NCBI RefSeq assembly: GCF_954871325.1
Contig: NC_088776.1
Span: 17,918,052-17,982,051 of the forward strand
Origin: Gordionus sp. m RMFG-2023
Lineage: Eukaryota > Nematomorpha > Gordioida > Chordodea > Parachordodidae
Length of the DNA stretch: 64,000 bases
Direction of reading: 5' to 3'
Below, piece by piece: positions 1 through 12,142 of this stretch (its first letter is position 1; each line of letters starts with the position of its first letter). Below the pieces are notes generated by a model. It made no database searches. It saw nothing but the letters and a program-made list of their open reading frames with translations, and was not told the origin of the DNA. A program made the translations under genes and the position numbers.

Positions 1-280
1 GACAGGTTTATTAATATATTTTACAAAAATATTAATTGTAATTATTAGATTCAGAATTTATGAATATGAATAATAAATAAATAAAAATTCCCCGAATAAT
101 AAAATTTAATTGATTAAAGATCATTTTTTTTCACAATCCAATTTGTTTTCTCAAACATTAATATTATCAACAATGGTAACGAATGTTGCTTTTACAAAAA
201 TTGTGCAAGCATGATATTTTGGTTAGTGTAAAAACACACGGTCAGAAATTATCTTTCATGATCAATTGTTATATTTTAAT
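1..280. other. AT-rich sequence, nothing recognised
   Basis: No open frame, splice-flanked exon or repeat end could be supported here on either strand. Confidence 0.5.
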
Positions 281-353
281 AGCAGGATTGATATAGTCAA
301 TAATCATGATACCTGAGCTGTCTTCCAATCTACTGAAGTTCAAGTCCCAGTCT
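281..353 (+). pseudogene. tRNA-Gly(TCC)-like pseudogene or SINE head
   Basis: The stretch has an A-box-like TGATATAGTCAA near its start, an anticodon-loop-like CTGTCTTCCAATC, a B-box-like GTTCAAGTCCC and then a run of six T, the usual RNA polymerase III stop. Order and spacing resemble eukaryotic tRNA-Gly(TCC). The acceptor ends do not pair, so it is not an intact tRNA; a decayed tRNA gene or a tRNA-derived SINE head fits better. No SINE tail was recognised. Confidence 0.4.
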
Positions 354-1197
354 ATTTTTTGCTAAAACTAATTTGACAATACACGAAATTTTTGTGAGTG
401 AAATCAAACTGATAAAAAATTGACTTAACATGTCTGATCCCACCAAAACATGGATATAAATATTTTAATAAATGGGTGAATATATCAAAACTTTTATTTT
501 AGGCAATTCTAAATTCCTTTTTTTTAAATGGTTATTTTAACCCTTAATTTAATATTTTTATAAAATTTATTGTAAAGTAGTGGGTAATGTAAAATATAAT
601 TTATGAAGTATGTTTACAATAAATTTTACAAAAATATTAAATTAAGCACGAAATAGCCAAACATTATAATTTTGAAGAATAAAGATATTATTTCTTTTAG
701 ATTACTCATTAACTCATTAATGTAGTATAAATAATATAATATTATTTTAGCTTAAATTACATATATTCTTTATTTAAGATAATGCATTTAACAAATAAAA
801 AAAATTTAATACTTATTTTAACACTATATCTGGTAGTAACTAACTTTAATCTTTTAAGTTATTAATTAAGGGGGTCTACTAATTTTAATATTCTGAAAAT
901 TTTTTAATAAGTTTTCTTTGAATATAGTTTGATTGAAGGTTGAAAATATTTTAATTGTATGGTTTAAATAGTATTTTTTTAGGAGTTGATAAATACTGTT
1001 TATTTGCTAAAATTTATAAATTAGTTTTTGTATATTGTATGTGCATTAATAATAGCATAAACATTAGTTGCTTTAATTATCAAATTCAAAGATACAATAA
1101 AAATGTGATTATCTATATATAATTCTAAAAATTTGCATGCAAAAAGTTTGAACCAGTTCTTAAAAGTTCAAACTTAAGATAGTAGTCTTTTTTGTTA
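354..1197. other. AT-rich non-coding sequence
   Basis: No gene or repeat recognised. It lies just beyond the stop codon of the minus-strand exon chain at 1198-1671 and could include its 3' untranslated region. Confidence 0.4.
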
Positions 1198-1671
1198 TTA
1201 TTTATCTGAACCATAATTGATATCCATTACAGTTTGAATCCCTGTATAATGTTAACATATAATTAATGTTTATGAAAGAAATATAATGTTCTAAAAAGGT
1301 ATATATATTCTTAATGATGTGATAATTTTAATTTGATTAATCTTTATACAGGTGAATTTTATCAAATAAAAATAAAATAGGAATCCCTTAATATTTGAAT
1401 ATATTATATTGTTAATGTGAAGAGATTAATTAATAACATTTTATAATGACTTACCATATTCACCTCTTAATTGGAATAAACTAGAGCCATGGTAACTTTG
1501 TCTTTGCAAAACATTTTGCCCTATTATATAAAATTATCAAAAAATTGAGTTATGATTGAGTACCTCCTGAATATATGTTTTTTGTAGAAAGTAGGCTTTG
1601 CCTTCTTCTAAGACAACTATTATATGGAGTGGCATATGATTGAAAAAAATTAAGCCCCTTTTCTGTTTTCT
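1198..1671 (-). CDS. Unidentified gene, last three exons (minus strand)
   Basis: Three minus-strand blocks join with matching phase. The first runs from about 1671 (or 1662) to 1564 and ends TCAGGAG before GTACTC. The second is 1520-1455, 66 nt, preceded by ATAG and followed by GTAAGT. The third is 1241-1198, preceded by ATACAG and ending in TAA. Each junction is phase 1 and the joined frame stays open to the stop. The first intron is only 43 nt, matching the 41-nt introns of DCAF11 in this window. The peptide is rich in Arg, Ser and Gln (for example NVLQRQSYHGSSLFQLRGEY) and ends TVMDINYGSDK. I do not recognise the family. Upstream exons would lie at higher coordinates but were not found. 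Coding status rests on splice sites and phase only. Confidence 0.42.
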
Positions 1672-2619
1672 CTTTAAAGATAAAACTTAAATTGTATTTA
1701 TAACCAAAATAAATTACTATCGTTTTCTTCAATTTTTTCGGTATTTAATAGCATTTTTTAATCGATTGAAAATGACATATGGTGGAAAGATGAAAATAAT
1801 TAAATTTGAAACAACTACTAAATAGCGCTCATAAATATAAGTGATTTAACAGAACAGAAGCATCATTGGAGGAGGGGAGCTCAAGCCGATTAAATAATTA
1901 TACGAGCCACCTGTAATTTTATAAGTGTTTCCTAAAATTAATAATTTTAAAAATATCCTAAAAATGGGTAATTAAAAAATATTTCCATAAAAATAATATT
2001 TTTAAAAATATTTCAAATAAAGTGATTTCTTAAAATAAATTGCATTTTTTAAAAGTTGAACTACCTGGATAGTAAAGGCTAGTCCCTCCATTGCCCTTGA
2101 AGCTTTTATTTAAAGGCCACACTTTACACCAAATAATACGCTCTCTTCGATCTGCTACCATATCTCCCCACGTAACACACACTCATCTAGGTTGAGCTTA
2201 AAAAAAGATATAAAGGATATCCCGGGCATTTGACCACCCTCCCATTATATTTTTCCATATTTAAATGTAATTAATAAATTTTATAATTGTTAATAAGTCG
2301 TTTTAATTGTTTTTTTCATCGATTTTTAAAACTATTCGTGTTAATTATTAATGATATTCAATAAACATTTATACAAGTTTCATGTTAATAATATTCAAAA
2401 AAAGAAATACACAAGTTTTTATTGTTAATGACATTCAAAAAACAATTATATATTTTTTATGCTTCAATAACTTCGAAAAGTCATTTAATTTTATGTTCGG
2501 TAACAATTTAAATTAAATATATTGTTATATAACAATATTCTTTTTTGTATTTTTTAATCATTTTTGATTTTGGGATTTGATTCAATAAACTCATCATGTG
2601 TATTTAGTTGTTCTCATGG
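1672..2619. other. AT-rich sequence, no gene recognised
   Basis: A somewhat GC-richer patch lies near 2080-2225, but no open frame or repeat end could be supported. Upstream exons of the minus-strand gene at 1198-1671 could lie here. Confidence 0.4.
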
Positions 2620-3639
2620 CAGTGGCGTCGCTAGGGGGGGGGGCGCACAGGGGCTCGAGCCCCCTAAAAAGTTTGAATAGCCCCCTGAAGAAAAATTTTT
2701 TTTTTAATGGTTCCTTAATATCCCCTTGAGCTAAAAATAAATGTTTTTAATTGCCCTCTAAATAATGTCTTTTATAATTCTATTGAGTAATATATAGATT
2801 TAATTTTATTAAAAAATTAATAAGACTATCTTAATTTTTATTAAATAAAAACTATTTTAATTATTATATTAGATTATTACATATAAATTATACTATCTCA
2901 GCTTGCAATCAAATTCTATGTTAAAAATATAACAATATCACTCACTAAATATTAATTTAGCATTAACAGTTGAAGCTTAATTGACTTTTATTATTTAAAT
3001 TATTATATAACCCTAATTAAATAAATATAATCATTTATTAATTGAAAATTAATAATTTAATATTTTAGCCGAGTTCAAAATCACTAATCAACTATATTAT
3101 TGATTTTTAAATTTAATTATCATGCCTCTTCCTAAAATTATTTCAAGGTCCAAATCCAAATAAGTATAAGAGATTTATTTATAAAAAGTAAGTAGACATA
3201 TAGTTTATAACCCTCTATTATATATAATTTTTTATAAAATATTAAGTAAAATGCCACTTTTACAGACGTATCTGACAGTTATATAATATATTACAGTTAA
3301 TATTTTAAAACTTTACTAATAAATGCTTTTGACAATAAATATAAGTAATAATTTGCTTACAAATATTTAACTCTATCTATTTATTTGCAATATAATTAAA
3401 ATTAAGCGTATTATTATTCATCCTACAATGGATGTAATAAATTAGATATCTTTTCTTCTCTTTTTTACGTGTTTTTAGAAAGCTATTTTCTTCTTCTTCG
3501 GAATATAGATTTGAGTTAAATTTTTAATACGAATATATTTTTAATATTATTACAAACTACTATTATTTAAGATATAATATACCAACTAGAGATGGTGCGA
3601 CAATAATATATAAAATCTTAATTGCTTTCATGATATCAC

Positions 3640-5861
3640 TCTGGTTCTTATTTTGTAGTTACAAATATTTTAACCATATCTACGCACAAGGGATATTACC
3701 AATTTACTAGACTTCCTTTTGGGCTTAAGACCTCATCTGCAATTTTTCAACAGATTATGGATCAAATTTTTGGTGACATGGATGATGTCATATTTTATAT
3801 TGATGATTTACTTATAAATGGAAAAAACGATGAAGCCCATCTTAACAACATAAAAAAAGTGTTTGATAGAATATCATCGTTTGGGCTAATACCTAACTTT
3901 AATAAAAGTGTGTTCTTTAAAAACGAAGTGAGGTTCCTGGGTCATGATATTGACGCTAAGGGGATTCATGCTAATCACGACAAAATTGAAGCAATAATTA
4001 ATATGCCAGAACCAAAATCAGCTGCTGAATTATCAACATTTCTGGGAATGGCTGGCTACTATAGAAAATTTTTGAACAATTTTGCAGAAATTGCCGATCC
4101 TCTATATAAGATTGCTAACAAAGAAAAATGGGCTTGGAACCTTGAACACTCTAAAAGTTTTAATGATCTTAAAAAGTTGATTAGTCTTCCACCTGCTTTG
4201 ACATATTTTAACCCTGAATTACCTATAGGGATAGCCACTGACGCATCGAAATGTGGTTTAGGAGCTGTACTATTTCATATTGAAAAAGACGGTAAAGAAA
4301 AACCTATAGCTTTCGCGTCGAGAACTTTATTAAAATCTGAAATGAACTATACCAATATTGAGCGTGAGGCTCTCGCCATTATGTTCGCTATAAAGAGATT
4401 CCAGGAATATTTAATCGGCACAAAATTTACAATTATTACTGACCATAAGCCTCTAGTTCACATCTTTACCAAGGGTCTTAAGGATAATAGCACCATGTCC
4501 TTAAGACTCCAGAAGTGGAATATTACATTAGGAGGATATGATTTTAATATAAAGTATAAATCCGGTAAATATAATGTTGTTCCTGATTGTCTTTCGAGAT
4601 TACCACAAGAATGTCATGATGAAACTATTGAAAATATCACTATAATAAATGAATATGGGGATTTACCTATTAATTTTAATCAAATTCGTGATGAAACTTT
4701 GAAAGATATGGAATTAAAACAAGTCATAAATGATATTAATAACAACAGGCCTATTATGAATAATATTTATAAAAACATTGAATTGGAATTAAGTATAATT
4801 AAGGATTGTCTTTACAAAAGCAACAGAATCATAATTCCGTCTTCTATGAGAAAAAATATACTACAGTCATTACATGAAGGTCACTTGGGAGCAGGAAAAA
4901 TCAAATCCTTAGCCAAAGATTTCATGTGGTGGCCTGGTATAAATAATGATATAGTAATGGAAGTGAAATGTTGTGACGATTGTAACATATATCATGATAA
5001 TCCTATAAAGATACAAAAACCATGGGTTTCGGCAACCAAACCGTTTGAAAGGATACATATAGATTATGCGGGTCTGTTTTTCACAAAAAATTGGTTGATA
5101 ATAGTCAATGCCTACAGCAAATTTCCAATTCTTATTCCTGTTAAAAATATTACGACTGATGTGACTTTAAAAGAAATCTTTAAAACTATTTCGCTATATG
5201 GAATATGAAACTATAGTTACTGATAACGGCACTAACTTTACGAGTGACAATTTTGAAAAATTTTGCAACAATTTTGGTATTAAACATGTGCTTACATCTG
5301 CCAATCTAATGGCCAGGTAGACGCATGGTGAGAACGTTCAAAACACATATGAAAAGGAATATTAAAATTGACCTAGACATCGCGCTTGGGAAATTTTTAT
5401 TTAATTACAGAAATACGAGTAATGATACTACAGGTGTTACACCTTCTCAGAGAATGTTTAATCGAGATATTAGAATTAAATGGGACTTATTAAAACCGTT
5501 GGAGGAGAAGGATAATAAGATAAACGTTACTTTACCACGTAATAGAACTTTTAATGTAGGAGATTTTGTTTGGTATAAAGTACAAGGTGATGATAAATGG
5601 TGCAAAGGTATGATCACACATAAAGAAAGTGATATGATGTTCCGAATTAAGACAGAGAAAGGTATTTTGAGGAGACATTTAGATCAAATAAGAATTAGAA
5701 ACTGTTTTAACACAATTATTAACTATGACTCTAAGGATTCTTTTAAGGAGGGAAGTGTGGACAAAAATATAAAAATTACTGATAATAATGATATAACACC
5801 TATTCCTAGACCTATGCGAATTAAACAAAAACCTGTTTATTTAAAAGACTACATAACTTAA
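3640..5861 (+). mobile_element. Ty3/Gypsy pol fossil, 5' truncated
   Basis: Reading rightward there are the back half of reverse transcriptase with the YIDD catalytic box (about 3795), an RNase H domain (about 4230-4590), an integrase HHCC zinc-binding region (about 4875-5010), part of the integrase core, and an integrase C-terminal region running to about 5861. Gag, protease and the front of RT are absent, so the copy is broken and shortened. It is the same subfamily as the minus-strand element at 33318-38632, sharing many identical peptide stretches, which suggests a fairly recent common source. It sits inside the transposon shell 2620-7736. Confidence 0.9.
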
Positions 5862-6183
5862 AATATAAAATAAATATTAAATTGCATAAAGTAAATTAAA
5901 TATTAAAACGCTTATAATAAAACGCAAAAAATTAAAACGCTGAAAATATTATATAACAATCTTGTTGATTTATCATTCGTCGTTTATTCTTATATCCAAT
6001 ATGATGAACTATTATTTCTTATTATTCGCCACTTACTGATGATAATAACAATTTTGAAAAATGATAATAATAACAACTGAGTACTACCAAGCAAGCTATG
6101 ATTAATGGAGACAACTTACGATAAGGATATCAAGCTTGCGATTTAAACAAACCAACTTGCAAAATCGATTTAAACAAACAGAA

Positions 6184-6462
6184 TGTTACATTATAGTCTA
6201 ATTTTTAACCTTATTTTTACTTCTGTTTTTTTGCATACAAACTTTTTATAATCTAATTTTGTAACTTTACTTTTTATATTTCGTAACCTTACTTTTTATA
6301 TTTTGTAACCTTACTTTTTATATTTTGTAATATTTTACTTTTGTTTTTCGTTTTTTTAATATTGTATTCTAATTTTGATTTGTAAAAAATGATATATATA
6401 CCTTAAGAAAAGAAAAAGAAATGGGCATAATAAAGTTAATTATAATAAAAGATATTTTTACA
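6184..6462 (+). repeat. LTR of the Gypsy fossil
   Basis: It starts TGTTACATTATAG and ends in CA after ATATTTTTA, and lies downstream of the pol fossil. It contains short tandem units of the type TTTTGTAACCTTACTTTTTATA. The reverse complement of the same sequence follows at 6529-6819, which fixes its borders. Confidence 0.6.
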
Positions 6463-6528
6463 TACTGGCACGTTTATCATGATTCTTTTCATGAAAAGAA
6501 AGAAGGAAAGAATTTACCTGCGAGTAAG

Positions 6529-6819
6529 TAAAAATATATTTTATTATTATTAACTTTATTATATCTTTCTTTTTCTTTTCTTAAGGTATATATATATTTT
6601 CTAAAAATATAAATTAGAATATATATAAAAACAAAAAGTAAGGTTACGAGAAATAAAAAGTAATATAAGTTGAATTACAAAAATAAAAGGTTAAATTGAA
6701 AAGATAAATTTGAATTCATAAAAAGTAATATAAGTAAGGTTACAAAAATGAAATTATCAAAAAAGTAAAACAATAACCAAAATATATAATATTAATTTAT
6801 TAATTCCTATAATGTAACA
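6529..6819 (-). repeat. Second LTR in inverted orientation
   Basis: Reverse complement of the LTR at 6184-6462: the blocks CTTTCTTTTTCTTTTCTTAAGG and AATATAAATTAGAATATAT mirror the first copy, and it ends GTAACA, the complement of the LTR start TGTTAC. The two LTRs lie tail to tail with about 66 bp between them, including a small palindrome around ATGATTCTTTTCATGAAAAG. Confidence 0.6.
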
Positions 6820-7630
6820 ATTTCTAATATGGCATTTTTGCCGTGTAAATAACTCAAGGCTTCAATATATTTTCATAATTTCTTCTAAAGGTTTTTAGTG
6901 TTTTTGTTTTATCAATTTATCTAACAGAATAAATTCTGATATGGGTTACCATCGTGAGTGTCATGCCTAGGACTGCAAATTAACCAGCATTTATTATTTG
7001 TGTGGCTATGTAATTTAAGATTATTACTACAGCTGCTGAGAGCATATGATCGCATATTTTAGATAAGCAATAATGGTCAACTGTGTAGTCGTTTTTATAT
7101 CATTAAAAATGGAAGATAATATTATAGAAATTTAATATCATACAATAATTTTCTCGATTACTTATCTAGCTTCCATCATGTCATCTAAGAGGAAGCTCTA
7201 ACCACCATATAGTTTTATGATTTGGATTGGTCGTTTATATGCTCTTCTTCAAGAATTGTTGATTTAAGGTTTTCTTATTAGTCTATTCTATAAAACATTG
7301 TCTAAAATGGTAATAGAGAGTTATATTAGTTTCATGACCTTTTGTCAATGTAAGTTACTAATATTATATTATATTATGTATTATCAATTGAGGCATATAT
7401 ATATGAATATATTAACCTTTTTTATCATTTATAATTCTTTAGGCGCAAAATTTTTTTATATCAACAATCGAAAATATTTTATACTGTAATAAATAGATTT
7501 TGTATTAAAAAATATTATTTTTAGAAATGTCTTGTATTATTTTAATGATTTATATGCTAGTTTATTTTGATGCAAAATATAATAAATGACATTCAGAATA
7601 ATTATTTAGAGTTAGTTAATTTTAAAAATG
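6820..7630. other. Transposon shell interior, no gene recognised
   Basis: Right part of the shell 2620-7736 beyond the inverted LTR. A short open stretch at 7298-7489 has no recognisable domain. Confidence 0.35.
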
Positions 7631-8269
7631 TATAATACATTAATATAAAACCCGGCCGAAGGCCCGCATATTGGGGGGGGGGGGGTATGGGGGGCGAGTT
7701 GAGCTCCCTGAGATTTAAAGGCTAGCGATGCCCCTGTTTTAATTAACAGTTATTTTAACACATACAAGGATAACCATTGGTAGGTTTTCAGGAGGGCAGA
7801 ATGTTGAAGTGATCGATTTTTTTTTGTTCTTTTTATATGTACTTAAGATATTTTATATTAAAGTTTTAAAATTTTTATTTGTTAAACCATTTATGATTTT
7901 TATTATATCAAAATTAACTTTTACTTTTTGTTAAATGATAATAACTTAAACAATTATCTAAGTAGGCAGGGAGTTGGTTAATAAATTTTATTTAAAATAA
8001 AAAAAATTGAATAGTAATCACCCATTATTTATAAAAGCTAAAAATATAGATAAATGAAGCTTTGAATTTTTTTTATAAATCTTTAATAAAATGTAGTGTC
8101 ACAAGCTGATTTATAGTGATACACATTTGAGGGAAAGTCTAGCTATAGGTATTATATATCATTGATTTGATTATGCACTAACCCATAAGTAAAATTAGAA
8201 ATTGATAAATTTTATCACTTTTCATTCGTTTTTCTTTAAGCGCTTACCCTTTTGTATTGTTGAAAATTA

Positions 8270-9655
8270 GGGCCGTAGCCAGGAATTTCCAGCGGGGGGG
8301 GGGGCAACTATTATTTTTAGAAAATCAAATAATTAGGCGCTCAGAAATTTTTATTAAAAATTTGTAAAAATGATTTTGAATTTTAACATAAATGAATTAA
8401 AAGCAAAATTCGATGGTATCTTTTTAACATCATTAATATTAAATTATGTTTAAGTAGATCTTTTATCGAGTTTCTAGTGCTCGATTGAACTCACCCTTAC
8501 AAAGAGCATTGATACTTGATGATGGTTGCTGAGTTGCATTTATACAGTTCTTTAAAAGCTAGATGATATTATTTTTCTTACATAATATTTACGGAATTTT
8601 CAAAATTATTTTTCATTCTGCAGCTATTAATCTTTTGGTTAGTTTTATTTCATGATGTAACGTTCCCATATTTAAGTTTGATAATGATTCCAATGGGTTC
8701 TTTATTTGATATGAAATAAACAGGGTCTGGGGGAGGGGGCACTATTTTAAAATATGATAGAAGATTATAATCATCATGTGCAAAAATATCTAAAAACAAA
8801 CAAAGTAATTAATTTTATAACAATTTTTTTTAGTGAACTCAATTAAGTTCTATTTACAATCAAATTGTAATTTGGAATCAACTTAAAAAATCTAGATAGG
8901 ATGAGATTAAATTTTGATATGAGTTTTCAAGCCTTAATTTTTATCAAATCAAAAGAATTATAACTACTTTTTTAATAAATTAAATGTGAAATCATTACAA
9001 TTTATAGCATCCACTATATTAATACCTACTCACTGTAGATGCCTATTTTGTGAATCTATTGTTATAATACCTCATAAATCAAAAAGGCCAATATAATGTA
9101 TTTTATATTAAAGGTTTAAGCTAAAAGACCAAAGTCTTCATTTGAATCATAAGTGAAAACTTTAGAGTTAAGAGTTCTATTAGAAAAATAAAATAATACT
9201 TCACCAATAGCCTCAAAATTCTCATAAATGATGCGAAATATTTCAAAATGACTTGTCCACTAAGTTTTATAAGAGTATCGCCTATATATTTACAGGATAC
9301 ATTAAAACGCCTAAAATATTGTACAATATATTTAATGTGCTTTGCTTTAATACAATCATTAAGCATTTTAGTTAATGATTCCTATTTAATTTTCTTGGAT
9401 TTCACCACAAAAATAAGGAATAATTATGCTCAGGTTTTCCCAACTTGTTTATTAATTTGTGTAAATTAATTTAAAAATATCTTTCTAAGAATTTTGTTGT
9501 ATTTTCATTTAGATTTAATTGTAAATGGTGAACTAAAATTTAATAACTAAATAATTTTTTTTTAAATTTTGGGGCCAAAAATTCTTTCGGAAGGCCAGAC
9601 TTGGTAGCCAAAATTATTAGGTCGGCCTGCCTCCCCCTCCTCTCGTGCCAACGGA
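8270..9655. mobile_element. hAT-like transposon relic (uncertain borders)
   Basis: The left border reads GGGCCGTAGCCAGGAATTTC followed by a G run, a terminus style common for hAT-type elements. A C-rich patch near 9630-9655 and GGTAGCCAAA at about 9610 could be the other end. The interior has only short overlapping open frames near 9121-9469 with no recognised domain. Another G-rich patch at 8724-8742 may be an internal terminus of a nested piece. Confidence 0.3.
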
Positions 9656-9784
9656 GCTTTTGAAAACGCTATCAAACTGGGTAAAAAGATATATGTACAA
9701 ATGGAAAGAATTTAAATTTAAAATAGGTTACCTATGATTTGGAAAACAAAACTTTTATTAAATGAGTTATTAGTGGTAATAAAT

Positions 9785-9910
9785 ATTATTTGATCGTTTT
9801 TAAAAAGCCCGATTTGGGTCGATTTTTAATAATGGCCCGATCAGGATTGCAAAAATAAAATTATGTAAACTCGAGATTTGTCAATCTGCAGTTACCTGTA
9901 CGCACGGTGC
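9785..9910. mobile_element. MITE fragment, CGATTTTTAAAAACGG family
   Basis: It shares the blocks TTGGGTCGATTTTTAATAATGG and CTCGAGATTTG with similar sequences near 16616, 31896, 39395 and 59165. Only one arm is clear. Confidence 0.45.
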
Positions 9911-10334
9911 GCATATAAAAACTAGCAGTTTAAATATTTATAGGAATTAAAGAGATAGTGTAAAGAACCCATACCCACTTTGTAAGAATTCAATAGAATC
10001 TCCCATTAAGTAATAATATCATCATGTCATATTTTATATTTATACAAATTACATTTTTATTTTTTATTCCCCTTTCACTAAAAACAATTTTTATTTATAT
10101 ATTTTATTTTTAACAATAAAAAAAATAACTAATTGTGTGAAATACAAATTGATATTAAAAAACGTTAAAATGATATAAAAAAATGTTAATATAAAATTTT
10201 CACCGATTATACAAAGTGAATAAAAAAAATGTCACGTTAAAATGATATATAAAAAAATGTTACTATAAAATTTTGACCGAAAGATATAATCATTATTATT
10301 TAACATTCCACCCTCCAAAAAAATTCGGCTTACG

Positions 10335-11515
10335 ATTTCCTTGGATAAGTTGAGTGGAACGCCTTTAAGATCGCCACACAATACGCCACCCATGTTCATG
10401 GTGCAGTCTTCTTTTCAAACCGAACGATGGCTTGGTAAAATAAAGGCAGCCCTTAGCTAACTTTGCGATCAGATCATTTGTACATGGCATCGGGCATCTA
10501 GATTCCTCTCGAGCAAGATTTATGTTGTCCTTCAGCCAGCCATCCAATTCACTAGTCATCGCATCAACCCTGACATATGGAACTCTCCTCGGATGTATGA
10601 TCTTAGGCACGGATCGAGCTTCAGGTGAACTTTCTCTTGTCTGATCATGTTGGGTTTGTAGAAGTAAGTTGATTCGAGGTTTTTTTTTTTTGTCAAGATT
10701 ACCTTCTCGAAATCATTCTCTACGTTACCCACTAAGAACGTTTTTAATATGTTATTGAAGGCGTGGAGCCACATACGCCTTAGCAAGGGGATCTTGTCAC
10801 AATCCACTACTATGGCCTCTAGCGTTTGTGAGTTACCTTCATGTTCACATTGGCAAGACCTAATATCTTGGCGCTGCCGTCATAACCAGTGAGTTTCATA
10901 TCCGTCTTATGTATCGTGGTTATGCCCACAGTCTTAGCGGTCAGCTTCGGAAATACAGTGCACCTCGTACCGGTGTCAATTTTCATCAACGTGGGTATAT
11001 TGTTGATGCTCACCTTTACGTTGTACGCGTCATATCTAGTATCGTTGACCCCCAGATTGTACACTTCTAAATTCTGCAGATTATATTCTTTAAGGTCTGT
11101 GTTTGAGTCGTCGTCATCGATTACTTCGATGTTCATAGCATGGTGTATTCTTGACAATCACGATCTTTGTAATCAGAAGATCTGTTGTAAGTATTATTTT
11201 CATTATTATAATGGTTGGGCTTCGACTAATATTTCGGAAAACCAATAATATTTTGAGGATTATGTCTATGCTGACCACGACGGGAATAGTTGGTTCGGTT
11301 ATCACCTCTATAGAAGTCATTCCTTCGAAGAGGGCTTTGATGATGGTCACAATGATAGTCGTGGCGATTGTCATGGACCTTGTACCCGCTATTGTTGAAT
11401 CGATCGTCGTAGTAGTTATCGTTGCGATTATCGAAATGGTTGCGGTTATAGTGACAATTATCGTAGCTTTGATCAAAACGATTGTCGTGGAAGTTGCTTG
11501 TCGCGGTGTAGCGTG
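10335..11515 (-). mobile_element. Ty3/Gypsy relic: Gag tail, protease, start of RT
   Basis: Read on the minus strand, an Arg/Thr-rich low-complexity segment (about 11476-11114) precedes a retropepsin-like region with the active-site block KIDTGTRCTVFP (about 10980) and an LTGYDG motif. This is followed by a piece of the region before the RT palm (about 10600-10365). It is a lineage related to, but different from, the Gypsy copies at 3640 and 33318. The copy is broken with several interruptions and has no visible LTRs; it looks old. Confidence 0.65.
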
Positions 11516-11570
11516 ATTAATTAATTCCCCTTATCACATACCTCTGAGTTAAGTAATAACTATGATAGAT

Positions 11571-11608
11571 TAACTCCCCCTTTGATAAATAGTGTTAAGG
11601 AGGGAGTT
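11571..11608. repeat. Short hairpin, AACTCCC/GGGAGTT
   Basis: AACTCCCCCTTTG and its near complement ending GGAGGGAGTT enclose a short loop. The GGGAGTTAATT motif recurs at about 15937 and 16027, on the far side of the Ginger-like gene, in direct orientation. Confidence 0.3.
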
Positions 11609-12142
11609 AATTAGTAACAAAGATATTAATTACAATGTAAATTGATAGGGAGAGTTATATGATCATGCAGTTTTTTTTAATATTGCTGAAATTCTTGTAA
11701 ATTTGATTTTCGAATTTAAATTTTGAATCGAATTTAAATTTTTTTTATCTACTTGGTGAAATTAAACATCCTTTTTAAAAAGTAACTTGTTCACGTAAAA
11801 AGTAAAATATTTTATTGTTTTAATATAAAAATATTAAATAGTGAATCACGATGTTATCAATGATATTTATAATTACCTAAAATGCAAAACCTACCCAAAC
11901 TCCTATGTCGGCGATCATGGCTTAAAAAGAAACCTTAGAGTCAAATGTGCCAAGTTTTTCTTAGAGAATGACAAATTATACCATAACCTTCATAATGCAA
12001 GTTATCTCACTCTATAGCGAAAAACAAAAATTTTTAGTATCATTCCATGGAGGATGTGAGACAAATCTCACAGAAATGTCATTATCAGGTCACTTTGGAA
12101 TCAACAAGACATATGATAAACTAGTTGAAAGGTATATTTACT

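Larger units (their letters stand above)
2620..7736. mobile_element. DNA transposon shell with nested retroelement
   Basis: The left end reads CAGTGGCGTCGCTAGGGGGG and the right end, reverse-complemented, CAGGGGCATCGCTAG. Both are followed inward by a G run and a GAGCTC/GAGCCC patch, so they look like the two termini of one cut-and-paste element, hAT-like in style. No target duplication is visible. Between them lie a Ty3/Gypsy fossil and a pair of inverted LTRs, implying the retroelement inserted into the shell. The remaining shell, about 2620-3600 and 6820-7736, shows no readable transposase. The ends could instead belong to two different copies. Confidence 0.45.

Noticed and set aside
7960-8010. 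AGGGAGTTGGTTAATAAATT shared with about 32497 as a telomere-like or regulatory repeat
   Set aside because: Only two copies were seen and no tandem structure; most likely a dispersed transposon end, too little to annotate.
10889-11516. Long hydrophobic + strand open frames over the Gypsy relic
   Set aside because: They are antisense shadows of the low-complexity Gag/protease region; Ile/Val repeats mirror Asn/Arg/Thr-rich codons on the minus strand.
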